Below, piece after piece: positions 25,101 to 32,404 of a DNA stretch of 64,000 bases. The stretch comes from Asterias rubens (taxonomy: Eukaryota > Echinodermata > Asteroidea > Forcipulatida > Asteriidae). Where the stretch lies: positions 11,592,545 to 11,656,544 of the forward strand of contig NC_047082.1 in NCBI RefSeq assembly GCF_902459465.1. Direction: 5' to 3'. The notes beneath the pieces are model-generated. The model made no database searches. It was not told where the DNA came from and saw only the letters and a list, made by a program, of their open reading frames with translations. Made by a program: the position numbers and the translations under genes. Position 1 is the stretch's first letter. The number at the start of each line of letters is the position of its first letter.

Positions 25101-28100
25101 TGGTGTCTGTTTCAGCATAGAGCACGTTATGGTTTCAGTAAACTCACAAGCAGTGACACCCTAAAGCAGTGACACCCTAAAGCAGTGACACCCTAAAGCA
25201 GTGACACCCTAAAGCAGTGACACCCTAAAGCAGTGACACCCTAAAGCAGTGACACCCTAAAGCAGTGACACCCTAAAGCAGTGACACCCTAAAGCAGTGA
25301 CACCCTAAAGCAGTGACACCCTAAAGCAGTGACACCCTAAAGCAGTGACACCCTAAAGCAGTGACACCCTAAAGCAGTGACACCCTAAAGCAGTGACACC
25401 CTAAAGAAGTGACACCCTAAAGCAGTGACACCCTAAAGCAGTGACACCCTAAAGCAGTGACACCCTAAAGCAGTGACACCCTAAAGCAGTGACACCCTAA
25501 AGCAGTGACACCCTAAAGCAGTGACACCCTAAAGCAGTGACACCCTAAAGCAGTGACACCCTAAAGCAGTGACACCCTAAAGCAGTGACACCCTAAAGCA
25601 GTGACACCCTAAAGCAGTGACACCCTAAAGCAGTGACACCCTAAAGCAGTGACACCCTAAAGCAGTGACACCCTAAAGCAGTGACACCCTAAAGCAGTGA
25701 CACCCTAAAGCAGTGACACCCTAAAGCAGTGACACCCTAAAGCAGTGACACCCTAAAGCAGTGACACCCTAAAGCAGTGACACCCTAAAGCAGTGACACC
25801 CTAAAGCAGTGACACCCTAAAGCAGTGACACCCTAAAGCAGTGACACCCTAAAGCAGTGACACCCTAAAGCAGTGACACCCTAAAGCAGTGACACCCTAA
25901 AGCAGTGACACCCTAAAGCAGTGACACCCTAAAGCAGTGACACCCTAAAGCAGTGACACCCTAAAGCAGTGACACCCTAAAGCAGTGACACCCTAAAGCA
26001 GTGACACCCTAAACCACATGTTGAAAACTGCTCTTTCCTAAACCATTGAGTACCAACTCAATGGTCTATGGGTTCCATAGGTAATGAGGATAACAAAACT
26101 AAAGGCCTGTGATTTGTTAAAAGCAGCATTCTCCCTAGGATGGTCCACTGGCCAAATGGTAGTTAAAATATTTTAAGACCAGTCAACCCGTCGGCGCATG
26201 AACAAGTTCACGCCCAAGCTGTCCATCCTCTTGTCTGTTTTGGTTATTGTCTTACAATTTTTGTTACTCTCTTTAGTTGAAGCCAATGCGGACATCTTTT
26301 CGTGGCTTCTGGACATCGTTGAACAAGATCCCATGCCATCAGTCAGACATCGTTTGTTCCAGATGCTCATCGATAATCCACCATTTAAGCATAGAGAAGA
26401 ATCACCGCTTAATAACGAGGCTCTGGTGGAGAGAATGTGGACTCTCATGAAGTAAGTACATGGCCCAAGCTGGGTTGGGATTTTCCAAACTGCTGCATGT
26501 CGTAATCAACATACCCAATTTCATGGAGATGCTAAGCACAACACTTTGCTTAGCATAAAATTTTGCCTTGATAAAAACAGGATTACCAACCAAATTTCCA
26601 TGTGATTTTCAGGATAAGCAAACATCAGCTGAATACCAGCAACAAGCAATATGCAACAAATTAAAATTTGGTTGTTAATCCTAATTTTATCAAGGAAGAA
26701 ATTTCATGCTAAGCAAATTGTTGTGCTTAGCAGTTCTATGAAAATACTGCTTGACAACTTTCTTTGCCAAGCAAAAATTTAGTGGGGGCATCAGTCACAA
26801 CAACGTTTATGTAGTGTAATTTTGGCTGGTAACCTGTTTTTGTTCAGCAATACTTTTCTGTTGTTAGCAAGTTTCTGTGCTTACAGAAAATACTGCTTAA
26901 TAACTTTCTTTGCTAAGCAATTATTTAGTGGGGCACCAGTCACAACAATATTAATGTAGTGTAAATTTTGGCTGGTAACCTGTTTTTGTTTAGCAATACT
27001 TTTCTGTGCTGGATCACGCCTGTTGTATCACTCAACCGCGCTACTCTTTCATTTTTCTTTGTAGCTGTGGTACGTCACACGATGCCAGGTTGCGATGCGA
27101 TGCTGTTGACTTCTACCACAGTCTATACGGCAGGAGCCGTCCATCTTGTCTGCCAATACCTGAGGTTGGTAGTGAACACGCTTCTCTGTCTCCTCTGGTT
27201 CTTTTGCAACAAATCATAAGATTTTATTATTTTTTTCATTGTGCATTTCCTGTCTTCCCTTTCTTTTATCTTTCTTTATCAATTTGTTCAAATGATTTAT
27301 TATTTATTTATTGAAATCTACAAAAGACCAACATTATCTCACCACGTCGGTGTATAACAATGTTTCTCTATTTTGTAAAACAGAACAAAACAAAAAAATT
27401 ACATAGTAATGTAGAACACTGACCATAAGTGTTTAAAACTAAATAGAAACTGAATCCTGAATACAACTGGATGTGATGTGATAGCACAGCCATTGCTGGG
27501 AGTACTGGCTGTGCAATATTTTGTACACAAAAACATTGGAAAACTGTTGAGTGCCGATTGGTCTATTTTAAGCAATACTAGCCTTGTTTTTCAAGTATCT
27601 GCATGTTGTTTATGGCCATTTTGTGCATGCTGCATAAACAAAAATAAACTCTTGAACCTATGAATGACTCCATTTTCAACCCGACCCCCCTAACCTTCCT
27701 CAATTTTTTTTTTGTTAATTTGACATTGATCAGCTCACCAGCTTCCTGACATAAAAATCCTGTCCCAAGGTTCTGTGTCTGTCTATTGCATCTCCTCTGC
27801 CTTTCAATGAGCTGAAATCCCCCTACCCCAATTAGCCATTTGCGTGTTAGATCTGAATATTGTCTGGTACAATGACTTGCTTGATCACAAATTGCCACTT
27901 AAATTTGAATTCATCAGACTATCGAGACAGTTTCTATGTCACATGATTCAGGGCAAGCTTTTGCGTAGTTACGTATTAGAGACGGTGAACATCCATACAC
28001 AATTCTGAATGGATGTGTATGGAACAATGGTACCAGGGTCTGCTCATCTGGAGGTTGCTATACAAAAGCTTGCCCCGAATCATTTGACCCACATGTAGCA

Positions 28101-30801
28101 TCTGTCTCTATAGTCTGAGGAACTCAAATGTAAGCGGCAACTTGTGACAAAGCAAGTCATTGTACCAGACATTATTCAAATCTAACTCGCTAGTGTCTTA
28201 TTCCCTCAGATTCAACCTCTTCCCCATGTTCTGATTACTTTTCCCCCTATCCTCTCTCCCTCTCCTATCATGTCTCCAACTCATCCCCCTCCCCCAGCCT
28301 ACAGCAATGACCGTGTAACTGCACCCAGCATTTTGTTCTAATCTTTTTGTTTGCTGCATGTAGTTTGGCTTGGTGCTTAATTTAAAGGAGAAACGAACCA
28401 TGCTGAATCCATCTATTGTAATCCCCGACGAAGACTCTATAGAGAGTGACTCACAATCCCTGGTAAGTATAGGTCACATGACACTCACATGACACATGAT
28501 GCTTGATCACATGATGCACTTGCATGATAAGTCACATGTCGCATTCATGTAACATGACTTGTTGATCAAGATACTTTTAATCTTCCAGCAGTCATTGTTT
28601 AATTATTTATCTTTTTTCGAGATGGGATAATTCTATCAACGGTTTTTCCTCAAAATAATTCCTGGCTTACCCACACATTTAGCTCAAAATTTCCAAAATA
28701 CACTTATGTTTTTGTCACATTACATAAAACCGCTTCTCAGGTTGTATCGTAAAATTGAGTGTGATCCCTGGCTACATGGCAGTTAAAGGTCGATTGTTTT
28801 TGACTTGGTACACCGGAATAAAGAAATTGACAGAATAGGGCTAATAAAGCTCATTTGCCTGCATGTTATTGCGGAGGTCGTTGGTTCAACTCCCGCTCTA
28901 GTTAATAATTTTTTGTTCATTCTCCAAATCAATAAATAAAACCATGACTAAACCAAGTGAAGACCACAACAAACACTCTCATAAAATACACCAGGATTTC
29001 TTTTTCTCTTTCGCGAAAATACATGTAAACTAATGCAGAATCTGAAGTTTGAATCTCGCATCCTCACTTTCCACAGAATGACAGTGAGGAGATGAAAGAT
29101 GAGAGTCAGAATTCCGGTTCAGAGAGCAACGTTGATCGCAAACGGAAGACTATCTCTCCCCTCCCGTCATCCTCACAGCAACGAGGCGGGTCAAAGAGCG
29201 ATGAAGAAGTTGAGGAAGACCACGCCTTAAAGAGGAAGGTAAAACATTATTATTATTAATTATTTTTTGCAAGTTCGCCCCAAACAAGGCTGAACGCCAC
29301 TCTTTGTAAGGGGCTACAAGATAAAAAAAAACTATGTGCGAAAATAACTCGGGGGGAGCTGATGGTAGGAATTGATATTTCTCTTAAAACAGTCTAGATA
29401 TATACAGTATGTACTAAGTAAAGTTAACCTACTTTTTTTCCAAGAACCTATGTGTACCATACTTGGAAGCACATGCTCAATACCCCCCCAAGGAGTTGAG
29501 ATGGTTTAAGGATTGAAACATATGGCCCAGTGACCAGACGTCGATTTCACCAAACTTTTCCTAACTTAGGATTAATCTTAGGACTTAGGACGGTCTCAGT
29601 TCCGTATCAAAATACGTATGACGCATTGAACTCATCTTCAGTTAGGACGGGTTACTCGTCCTAACTCGAGATAGGATTGATCCTAGTGAAATCGGCTGCA
29701 GGGGTAATAATGTTGGAGCACCGTGAGCACCACCGAGTGATAGATTTGAGTGCTCTATAAGAAGCCAGTATGTATTATTCATTTTCACCATACAGAAATC
29801 TATACTAGAGACGCAGAGTAGCGTCATGTCTTCCGAGTCTTCGTCTGATGATGACGAAGCGCCCTCTATGGAGAAAACCGACCAGGCTACATCGATCCAC
29901 AGGCAGATTAAGACGGAGCCCAGCACGCCAACAGCAACAAGTGTAAGAGTCAAGGAGGAGATGATGCCCAACCCTTCATCATTACCAGGTCAGTTTTATG
30001 CAAACCTTTTTGGTTCATTAAGTTTTTTTTTCCCGCTTCTCTCTAACTGAAGGAGACCAGGCTTGTGGCATGGCATTTTGGCTCAGTGTAACCCTATTCT
30101 GGTAAGCAAACTGTTTGCGCTTTGTTTAAAGGAACGTTACAGAATTGGTAAGAAACAAAAAACGTGAAGATCACAGATATACATAAAACTTACACGGTCT
30201 TATGATGATGATAGTAGAGTTTGGAGTTTATCGCTCAGTGAGTGTTTTATTCATTTTTGTTTTGTCATCGATGCAATGCAAAATTTGTAATCGGTTTTTC
30301 ACTATTCTCTCGTGACCCAGATGGCCGATCGATCCCGAACTTCTACAGGTTTGTCAGTTTATGTATATGGTGGATTACATAAAGTGCTTACACTGCCAGC
30401 AACTTGTTTATTAGCAAAACCAATTCTGTAATTTTCCTTTAAAGGAAAAGTATACCTTTGTTTTCTTATTTCATATTTTGGACCGAGGTACATGTTTGTC
30501 ACGTAATATAGGCTTGTGCTCTTCCACCTCCGGAAAATAGGTCCCGCTTTCGATTACTCACAGTCCCTCTAGTGACCTCATTGCTAGTCCATAACTATAT
30601 ATTGTTTTCTTAACAGGTCTCTCTAAACCCATGGAGTTCAAGTATCGTATCCCAAAACTAAATCGCAGCAGTTCGGACAAATCTTACGACCACAGCGGAC
30701 AATCGACATCTGGAAGCAGCTTAAATAAATCACACAAGAAGAAGAAGAAGAAGGATAAACATCGACACAAGAAACGCCATGATCGGGATGTTCATGATTA
30801 G
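6631..30801 (+). CDS. taf2: TFIID subunit 2 (TAF2), complete, 27 exons
   Basis: Coactivator subunit of the general transcription factor TFIID, acting in the nucleus at core promoters (Initiator contact, known for the family). Coding exons: 6631-6689, 7754-7808, 8379-8451, 9105-9195, 10053-10171, 11700-11797, 12445-12683, 13535-13637, 14085-14203, 14483-14696, 15316-15579, 16694-16786, 17503-17679, 19130-19239, 19936-20001, 20955-21087, 21655-21774, 22631-22771, 23132-23242, 23751-23861, 24545-24761, 26277-26451, 27065-27164, 28364-28462, 29077-29238, 29796-29988, 30617-30801. They sum to 3627 nt, 1208 residues plus stop, close to human TAF2 (about 1200). Every junction keeps frame and follows the human protein from end to end. 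Introns 1 and 3 are AT-AC; all others are GT-AG. The start was chosen because [17 protein letters not shown] aligns with the vertebrate N-terminus (KKGDKGFESPRP). Confidence 0.96.
6690..7753 (+). other. taf2: TAF2 intron 1, AT-AC with U2-like sites
   Basis: The intron starts ATAAGT (6690-6695) and ends TTTTTAC (AC at 7752-7753). The donor matches the U2 consensus GTAAGT except for its first base. The 3' end has a branch-like GACTAAT about 25 bases upstream followed by a pyrimidine-rich tract. Splicing here gives PFRLNHQIL, matching vertebrate PYKLTHQVV. The neighbouring GT at 6695 would leave an in-frame TAA, so a GT-AG reading fails. The intron also holds the 61-bp inverted-repeat element at 7218-7278. 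Confidence 0.75.
7218..7278. repeat. 61-bp mini inverted-repeat element
   Basis: Perfect 14-bp terminal inverted repeats (TAAGTAGTTGTGAT and its complement) enclose 33 bases containing GTCGGGAGGAGGG. That core string and the GTTGTGAT-like ends also occur in the large foldback at 60847-61599 (ends AGTTGCGAT, inner CGTCGGGAGGAGGG). It is probably a deletion derivative of the same family. Confidence 0.6.
7968..8335 (+). repeat. tRNA-derived SINE with ATT tail
   Basis: The head has a clear B box (CGGTTCGAATCCC) followed by a conserved-looking body (GTGGATCAGATTTTCATTCC, then GTGTGCGTTTTCCCTGGAA). It ends with GCGCAATATAAGATCAATAA and an ATT microsatellite. A 36-base piece (CTCGAACAGGCTGGTCCTGG...) is duplicated in tandem at 8243-8314. 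It lies in TAF2 intron 2. Confidence 0.6.
8452..9104 (+). other. taf2: TAF2 intron 3, U12-type AT-AC (minor spliceosome)
   Basis: The donor ATATCCTTT (8452-8460) is the exact consensus for U12-type AT-AC introns. Near the 3' end is CCTTAAC (9088-9094), the U12 branch-point consensus, about 11 bases before the terminal AC (9103-9104). There is no polypyrimidine tract, as expected for this class. Splicing gives [13 protein letters not shown], matching human NSKQCRIYRVRIN residue for residue around the junction. Phase 1. Confidence 0.93.
9276..9600. repeat. Minisatellite, ~30-bp unit, about 10 copies
   Basis: The unit TTTCCTTTCTGCTCTGAGCC plus AACTGGGCCT is repeated with small changes (CTCTG/CTTTG, GAGCC/GAACC/GAGGC). 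Units are close to a multiple of three, so several frames stay open on both strands. Those ORFs are repeat artefacts. The array lies in TAF2 intron 4 and directly abuts the inverted-repeat element at 9601. Confidence 0.9.
9601..9935 (-). repeat. Family-A inverted-repeat element (reverse)
   Basis: Ends read TTAAAGGCAGTGGACACTAT and its complement ATAGTGTCCACTGCCTTTAA. Inside are ACTCGTTACC-, CAGAGGGAGC- and TTGTCACACGAAG-type blocks in complement. I use 'forward' for copies that start GGTAATTGTCAAAGAC; this copy is reverse. Other copies: 10504, 11056 (partial), 12014, 15724, 19768 (half), 21193 (half), 31523, 37299, 39278 (broken), 48480, 54662, 56446, 61935, 63205 and 63978 (cut by the window end). 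Confidence 0.85.
10053..17679 (+). CDS. taf2: TAF2 exons 5-13: M1 aminopeptidase-like region, inactive
   Basis: Covers roughly residues 93-568. Recognisable blocks: [88 protein letters not shown] and HPHTV-like [12 protein letters not shown]. Where M1 metallopeptidases carry the zinc motif HExxHxWFG, this protein has QSLAEQYFG (about residues 340-348), so both histidines are absent. This is the known state of TAF2, a structural homologue without protease activity. Exon 11 carries a species-specific low-complexity insert ([20 protein letters not shown]) where vertebrates differ. Confidence 0.92.
10190..10462. repeat. Foldback element, family C
   Basis: Long imperfect inverted repeat. GGGTTTTGGTACTTTTTGTA at the left pairs with the region ending TTTGTACCCAGACCC. 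The centre pairs GTAGTTTTTGAGAAATG with CATTTTCTCAAAAACTAC. A second copy lies at 46280-46660. It sits in TAF2 intron 5. Confidence 0.75.
10504..10888 (+). repeat. Family-A inverted-repeat element (forward, full length)
   Basis: A full-length copy with both termini. At its centre is a second perfect stem: GATTTCGAGACCTCA (10684-10698) and TGAGGTCTCGAAATC (10710-10724) with an 11-base loop. It lies in TAF2 intron 5. Confidence 0.85.
11056..11282 (-). repeat. Family-A element, 3' part only
   Basis: Begins TTTAAAAGCACTGGACAAAA and runs through CTCCCTCTGAAGTAATG and the inner stem to CTGAAAGCACACAACA. It stops where a reverse SINE begins at about 11283. The rest is missing. It lies in TAF2 intron 5. 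Confidence 0.7.
11283..11580 (-). repeat. tRNA-derived SINE (reverse)
   Basis: Ends with GGATTTGAACCCCCCAGCGC and GACTAGACCACTCAACCACG, the complement of a tRNA-like B box and A box. The body has GACTTGCTTAAAGGCACAAG and ACCCAGAGCAACTGCCACC. It abuts the truncated family-A element. Confidence 0.6.
12014..12398 (-). repeat. Family-A inverted-repeat element (reverse, full length)
   Basis: Both ends are present (TTAAAGGCAGTGGACGCTAT at the left, AGTGTCCACTGTCTTTAA at the right). The inner stem GATTTCGAGACCTCA / TGAGGTCTCGAAATC is intact. It lies in TAF2 intron 6, opposite in orientation to the copy at 10504. Confidence 0.85.
12850..13205 (+). repeat. tRNA-derived SINE, best-preserved copy
   Basis: A box TGGCCGAGTGGTTAAGAGCG at 12861 and B box GGTTCGAATCCC at 12918-12929 resemble a leucine/serine-type tRNA head. 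The body follows (GTGTCCTTGAGCAAGATACT, CACCCAGGGGTATAAATGGG, GGGAGCTGAGAAAGATTAAA). It ends with GAAATGCGCTTTATAAG and an ATT tail. It lies in TAF2 intron 7. Confidence 0.85.
14265..14440 (+). repeat. tRNA-derived SINE (short form)
   Basis: Head GTGGCTAAGTGGTTAGACTG, B box GTGGGTTCGAATCCCCAG, then GATTTCACAATGATGAATAA and TATTGTCGTCTAGTTACTGA. It shares its body with 3725-4020. It lies in TAF2 intron 9. Confidence 0.65.
14900..15290 (+). repeat. tRNA-derived SINE with ATT tail
   Basis: Head GTGTCATGGCCAAGCAGTTA, B box TTGGGTTCAAGTCCCAG, then GTCCGTGAGCAAGACACTTA, GTCCTTCGGGTTGGACGTAA and an end TAAAGCGCTATAGAACCAAG with an ATT microsatellite. It lies in TAF2 intron 10. The copy at 310-600 has the same body. 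Confidence 0.75.
15724..16110 (+). repeat. Family-A inverted-repeat element (forward, full length)
   Basis: Starts TTAAAGACACTGGACACTAT and ends AGAGTCCACTGCCTTTAA. The inner stem TTTCGAGACCTCA / TGAGGTCTCGAAATC is present. It lies in TAF2 intron 11. Confidence 0.85.
16279..16660 (-). repeat. Family-B inverted-repeat element
   Basis: Starts TTAAAGCCATTGGACACTTT and ends at a decayed TTGCTTTAAA. Inside are TTTACAGAAGGTAATGGTGA and TCATGACACGGCGAAACATG. The same element in the opposite orientation lies at 38625-39003. A palindrome CTCTCGATATCGAGAG lies at its centre. It lies in TAF2 intron 11. Confidence 0.75.
17270..17375 (-). repeat. tRNA-derived SINE head (reverse)
   Basis: AAGGACACAAGTGTCACGAC, then CGGGACTCGAACCCACACTC and GCTCTTAACTGCTTGGCCAT: the complement of the tRNA-like head seen at 12850. 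Only the 5' part of a SINE is present. It lies in TAF2 intron 12. Confidence 0.65.
17796..18376. repeat. Foldback element, family F (~580 bp)
   Basis: Outer ends TAAAGTCACCTGGAA and TTCCAGGTGACTTTA are complementary. An inner pair, TGACGTCAATCGAGGCAGAC near 17953 and GTCTGCCTCGATTGACGTCA near 18190-18208, is perfect, with CTTTGCCTG/CAGGCAAAG continuing it. The inner unit looks like a second foldback nested in the outer one. It lies in TAF2 intron 13. Confidence 0.75.
18440..18645 (+). repeat. 3' tail of a LINE or SINE
   Basis: Ends GGCGCATTGAGGAATCTTTG, then TAATGCGCCTTATAAATGCT and an ATT microsatellite, the format of the 3' ends of L2/CR1-type elements and their SINE partners. No coding part is recognisable. 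It lies in TAF2 intron 13. Confidence 0.45.
19130..27164 (+). CDS. taf2: TAF2 exons 14-23: HEAT-repeat region
   Basis: Covers roughly residues 569-996. It opens with [20 protein letters not shown] and [19 protein letters not shown], both nearly identical to the human protein. Helical repeat blocks follow: [80 protein letters not shown] and [20 protein letters not shown]. It ends [10 protein letters not shown]. The family is known to use this region as an alpha-solenoid for binding other TFIID subunits. Short exons of 100-220 nt; all introns GT-AG. Confidence 0.93.
19768..19901 (+). repeat. Family-A element, 3' half
   Basis: Contains TTACTTCAGAGGGAGCCGTT through to AACAGTGTCCACTGCCTTTAA. The 5' half is missing. 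It lies in TAF2 intron 14. Confidence 0.75.
20779..20846. repeat. Short tandem repeat, 14-bp unit x ~5
   Basis: Five near-perfect units of GGCTTAGTAAACCA in TAF2 intron 15, about 110 bases before exon 16. Confidence 0.9.
21193..21402 (+). repeat. Family-A element, 5' half
   Basis: Starts TTAAAGACAGTGGACGCTAT and runs to the left arm of the inner stem (TTTCGAGACCTCAAGTTCTA). It is cut off at GAGG, where unrelated sequence follows. It lies in TAF2 intron 16. Confidence 0.75.
22246..22591. repeat. Foldback element, family E
   Basis: Ends TTAAAGGAACACGTTGCCTT and AAGGCAACAAGTTCCTTTAA are complementary, extending into GGATCGG / GGATCC and GTTGGT / GACCAAC. The centre holds GGTCGGCCATTTAAAATAGCC and its complement. 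A second copy is at 45642-45950. It lies in TAF2 intron 17. Confidence 0.8.
23325..23612 (-). repeat. tRNA-derived SINE (reverse)
   Basis: Body CAACATTATTACCCCTGGTC, CTCAGCTCCCTGGGGAGTAT and TACCCATTTACCCCTGGGTG, then the tRNA-like head in complement (GATTTGAACCCACACTCTGC, CTCTTATCCGCTCCGCCACG). Close relatives are at 31165-31465 and 47195-47495. It lies in TAF2 intron 19. Confidence 0.75.
23636..23707 (+). pseudogene. taf2: Decayed tandem copy of TAF2 exon 20
   Basis: The 72 bases match the start of exon 20 (23751-) nearly word for word, including the GTCAG acceptor in front. Differences: one Tyr codon is now His (TAC to CAC), a few silent changes, and a 17-base deletion after ATAACT. The deletion shifts the frame, which then ends CAG CGT TGA. 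The offset between copies is 115 bases. No good donor follows, so it is probably dead. Confidence 0.85.
23985..24080 (+). repeat. tRNA-like repeat fragment
   Basis: Contains GGTGGTGGGTTCAAGTCCCA, a B-box-like string, in otherwise unrecognised sequence. A similar fragment (GTCGTTGGTTCAACTCCCGC) lies at 28838-28910. Both are in TAF2 introns and neither folds as an intact tRNA by eye. Confidence 0.35.
25151..26013. repeat. Satellite-like array, 16-bp unit x ~54
   Basis: About 863 bases of the unit CAGTGACACCCTAAAG, almost without variation. I noticed a single variant unit near 25405 (AAGAAGTGACACC). Each unit contains one CCCTAA hexamer, the animal telomere motif, but the hexamers are not adjacent. 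The array lies in TAF2 intron 21. The uniformity suggests recent expansion or ongoing homogenisation. Confidence 0.97.
26690..27010. repeat. Imperfect direct duplication
   Basis: A block with CTGCTTGACAACTTTCTTTG, ATTTAGTGGGG, GTCACAACAA, TGGCTGGTAACCTGTTTTTG and AGCAATACTTTTCTG occurs twice (about 26740-26860 and 26885-27010). It lies in TAF2 intron 22, ending about 55 bases before exon 23. Confidence 0.7.
27846..28190. repeat. Foldback element, family J
   Basis: Left arm GTTAGATCTGAATATTGTCT, then GGTACAATGACTTGCTT. The right arm is the complement: AAGCAAGTCATTGTACC and AGACATTATTCAAATCTAAC. Inner stretches (CAGACTATCGAGACAG / CTGTCTCTATAGTCTG; GGGCAAGCTTTTG / CAAAAGCTTGCCC) also pair. It lies in TAF2 intron 23. 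Confidence 0.75.
28364..30801 (+). CDS. taf2: TAF2 C-terminal exons 24-27: disordered, Lys/His-rich tail
   Basis: Covers roughly residues 997-1208. It begins [20 protein letters not shown] and continues into acidic and serine-rich sequence ([31 protein letters not shown]). It ends with a basic run, [17 protein letters not shown], before DRDVHD and TAG (30799-30801). Vertebrate TAF2 ends in a comparable Lys/His-rich tail, so this is the true end and not a frame artefact. The middle is poorly conserved, as expected for a disordered region. Confidence 0.92.
29541..29700. repeat. Short inverted-repeat element, family G
   Basis: Starts TCGATTTCACCAAAC and ends GTGAAATCGGCTGCA. Inner arms CCTAACTTAGGATTAATC and GATAGGATTGATCC pair loosely. 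A second, more regular copy is at 48229-48357. It lies in TAF2 intron 25. Confidence 0.65.
30128..30450. repeat. Inverted-repeat element, family D
   Basis: Ends TTTAAAGGAACGTTACAGAATTG (left) and CCAATTCTGTAATTTTCCTTTAAA (right) are complementary with few mismatches. It lies in TAF2 intron 26. Confidence 0.65.
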
Positions 30802-31164
30802 AGAGGGATGATTGGATAATGGTTGAATTATCTCCTTACCATAGTAGTAGTAATCAGGGTTTTTTATATTATAAGTTATCACACAAGCGCGAGTGGAAAA
30901 CGGAAAAAAATATAGCGCTTCTGCGTTTCGGCTGAGTTGGATATGGGACGCAGACGCGCTATATTTTCCGTATTTCCACGAGCGCGCGTGTGATAACAGA
31001 TTTATCTTCAAGCAAACTTGGCGCGTGACCATAGAACACACAAGACGCAGGTAGTGATATTAGCCGTGCAATATAGGTATTTATCACCACTCCATTCTGC
31101 GAATCTGATTGGTGGATTAGCGCGTACTTGAAGATAAAGAGCTTTATACACCATGTATTAAAGC

Positions 31165-31465
31165 GTTTCCAACAATATTACCCTGATTACTGGGCCTTTT
31201 CATTCCTTAAATTATCTCAGCTCCCTGGGGAGTATACAGCCTGTGCCGCCAAATATGTAGCGCACTCAAAGCTAACTCTCTCACAAGAACCATCTCTGGC
31301 CTCACAGGTACTCATTTACCCCTGGGTGGAGAGGAGAAATTATAGTTAAGTGTCTTTACTCAGGGACACAAGTGTGACGATCGGGATTCGAACCCACACT
31401 CTGCTGAACAGAAACAGCAGAGCTCGAGTTCGGTGCTCTTATCCGCTCGGCCTCGACACCCTGTA
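31165..31465 (-). repeat. tRNA-derived SINE (reverse), in TAF2 3' UTR
   Basis: CAACAATATTACCCTGATTA, CTCAGCTCCCTGGGGAGTAT, ACTCATTTACCCCTGGGTGG, then the tRNA-like head in complement (GGGATTCGAACCCACACTCT). Same family as 23325-23612. It is followed by a family-A element in the same presumed 3' UTR. Confidence 0.75.
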
Positions 31466-31522
31466 ATAGTAGTAGGCTGGTCTCTCAGGTTATACCTACA
31501 GAAGGCTGCTGTGTAATGAAGC

Positions 31523-31912
31523 TTAAAGACACTATTGGTAATTGTCAAAGACCAGTCACCTAACTTGGTGTATCTCAACATATGCATTAAATAACAAACC
31601 TGTGAAAATTTGAAATCAAATTGGCCGTCGTAGTTGCGAGATAATAACGGAAGAAAAATCACCCTTATTGTCACATGAAGTTGTGTGCTTTCATCAGATG
31701 CTTGATTAAACCTCAAAATCTAACTCCTACATGTAGGTCTCGAAATCAAATTCGTGGAAAATTACTTCTTTCTCCAAAACTATGTCACTTCAGAGAGAGC
31801 AGTTTCTCACAATGTTTTATATTATCAAACTCTCCCCATTACTCGTTATCAAGTTAGGTTTTATGCTAATAATTATTTTTAGTAACTACCAGTAGTGTCC
31901 TTTGCCTTTAAA
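31523..31912 (+). repeat. Family-A inverted-repeat element (forward)
   Basis: Starts CTTAAAGACACTATTGGTAA, with the first bases of the usual end shortened, and ends CAGTAGTGTCCTTTGCCTTTAAA. The inner stem is damaged in this copy. It lies within the presumed TAF2 3' UTR. Confidence 0.8.
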
Positions 31913-32353
31913 AGTTTGATCAAAATTATGAACAACTAGTCTAAACCACGTCAACAATGCCCTTTATGGCCGACTAGAAATGGTACAAAAACTTTAAATT
32001 GGGGGTGTGGGTGGGTCAAAAATTGAAAAAAACCCTAACATTTTAGGACAATGATCGTTCTGAATGGCCTCAAAGTTAGTTATTTGTGTTTATCCACAGT
32101 AAAGGATGTTGAAGTTCAGAAACTTGATGCAATGAGGGCCCCAAAAGTAGTTAGTTTTGCTTTCGTTTTATAGCATAAAAATATAATTTATAGAAGGTGC
32201 TACCTGTATGTTTATTTCAATGTGCATTTTTTTGCATTTCAAGCAAAATGGGAACGGGAAAATGGTTTCTGTTGGAAATTGTAGAGTGGCAAATATAATT
32301 TGTTGGTTTAATTGTAAATAGCTATAAATATGTACAAACATTGTATTTGTGGA

Positions 32354-32359
32354 AATAAA
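32354..32359 (+). terminator. taf2: Polyadenylation signal of TAF2
   Basis: AATAAA follows a TGTACAAACATTGTATTTGT stretch and precedes a T-rich run (32386-32403), the usual layout of an animal polyadenylation site. It lies about 1550 bases past the TAF2 stop. The resulting 3' UTR would contain a SINE and a family-A element. Confidence 0.6.
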
Positions 32360-32404
32360 ACAATCATGTCAAAAAATAATGTACGATTTATTTTTATTTT
32401 TTTG

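Noticed and set aside
25151-26013. Interstitial telomere or CRISPR-like array
   Set aside because: CCCTAA occurs once per 16-bp unit, not in tandem, and there are no spacers between units. It is a simple satellite.
27006-27314. ORF overlapping TAF2 exon 23 in another frame
   Set aside because: Exon 23 (27065-27164) is fixed by homology and phase in a different frame; this frame reads through intron sequence.
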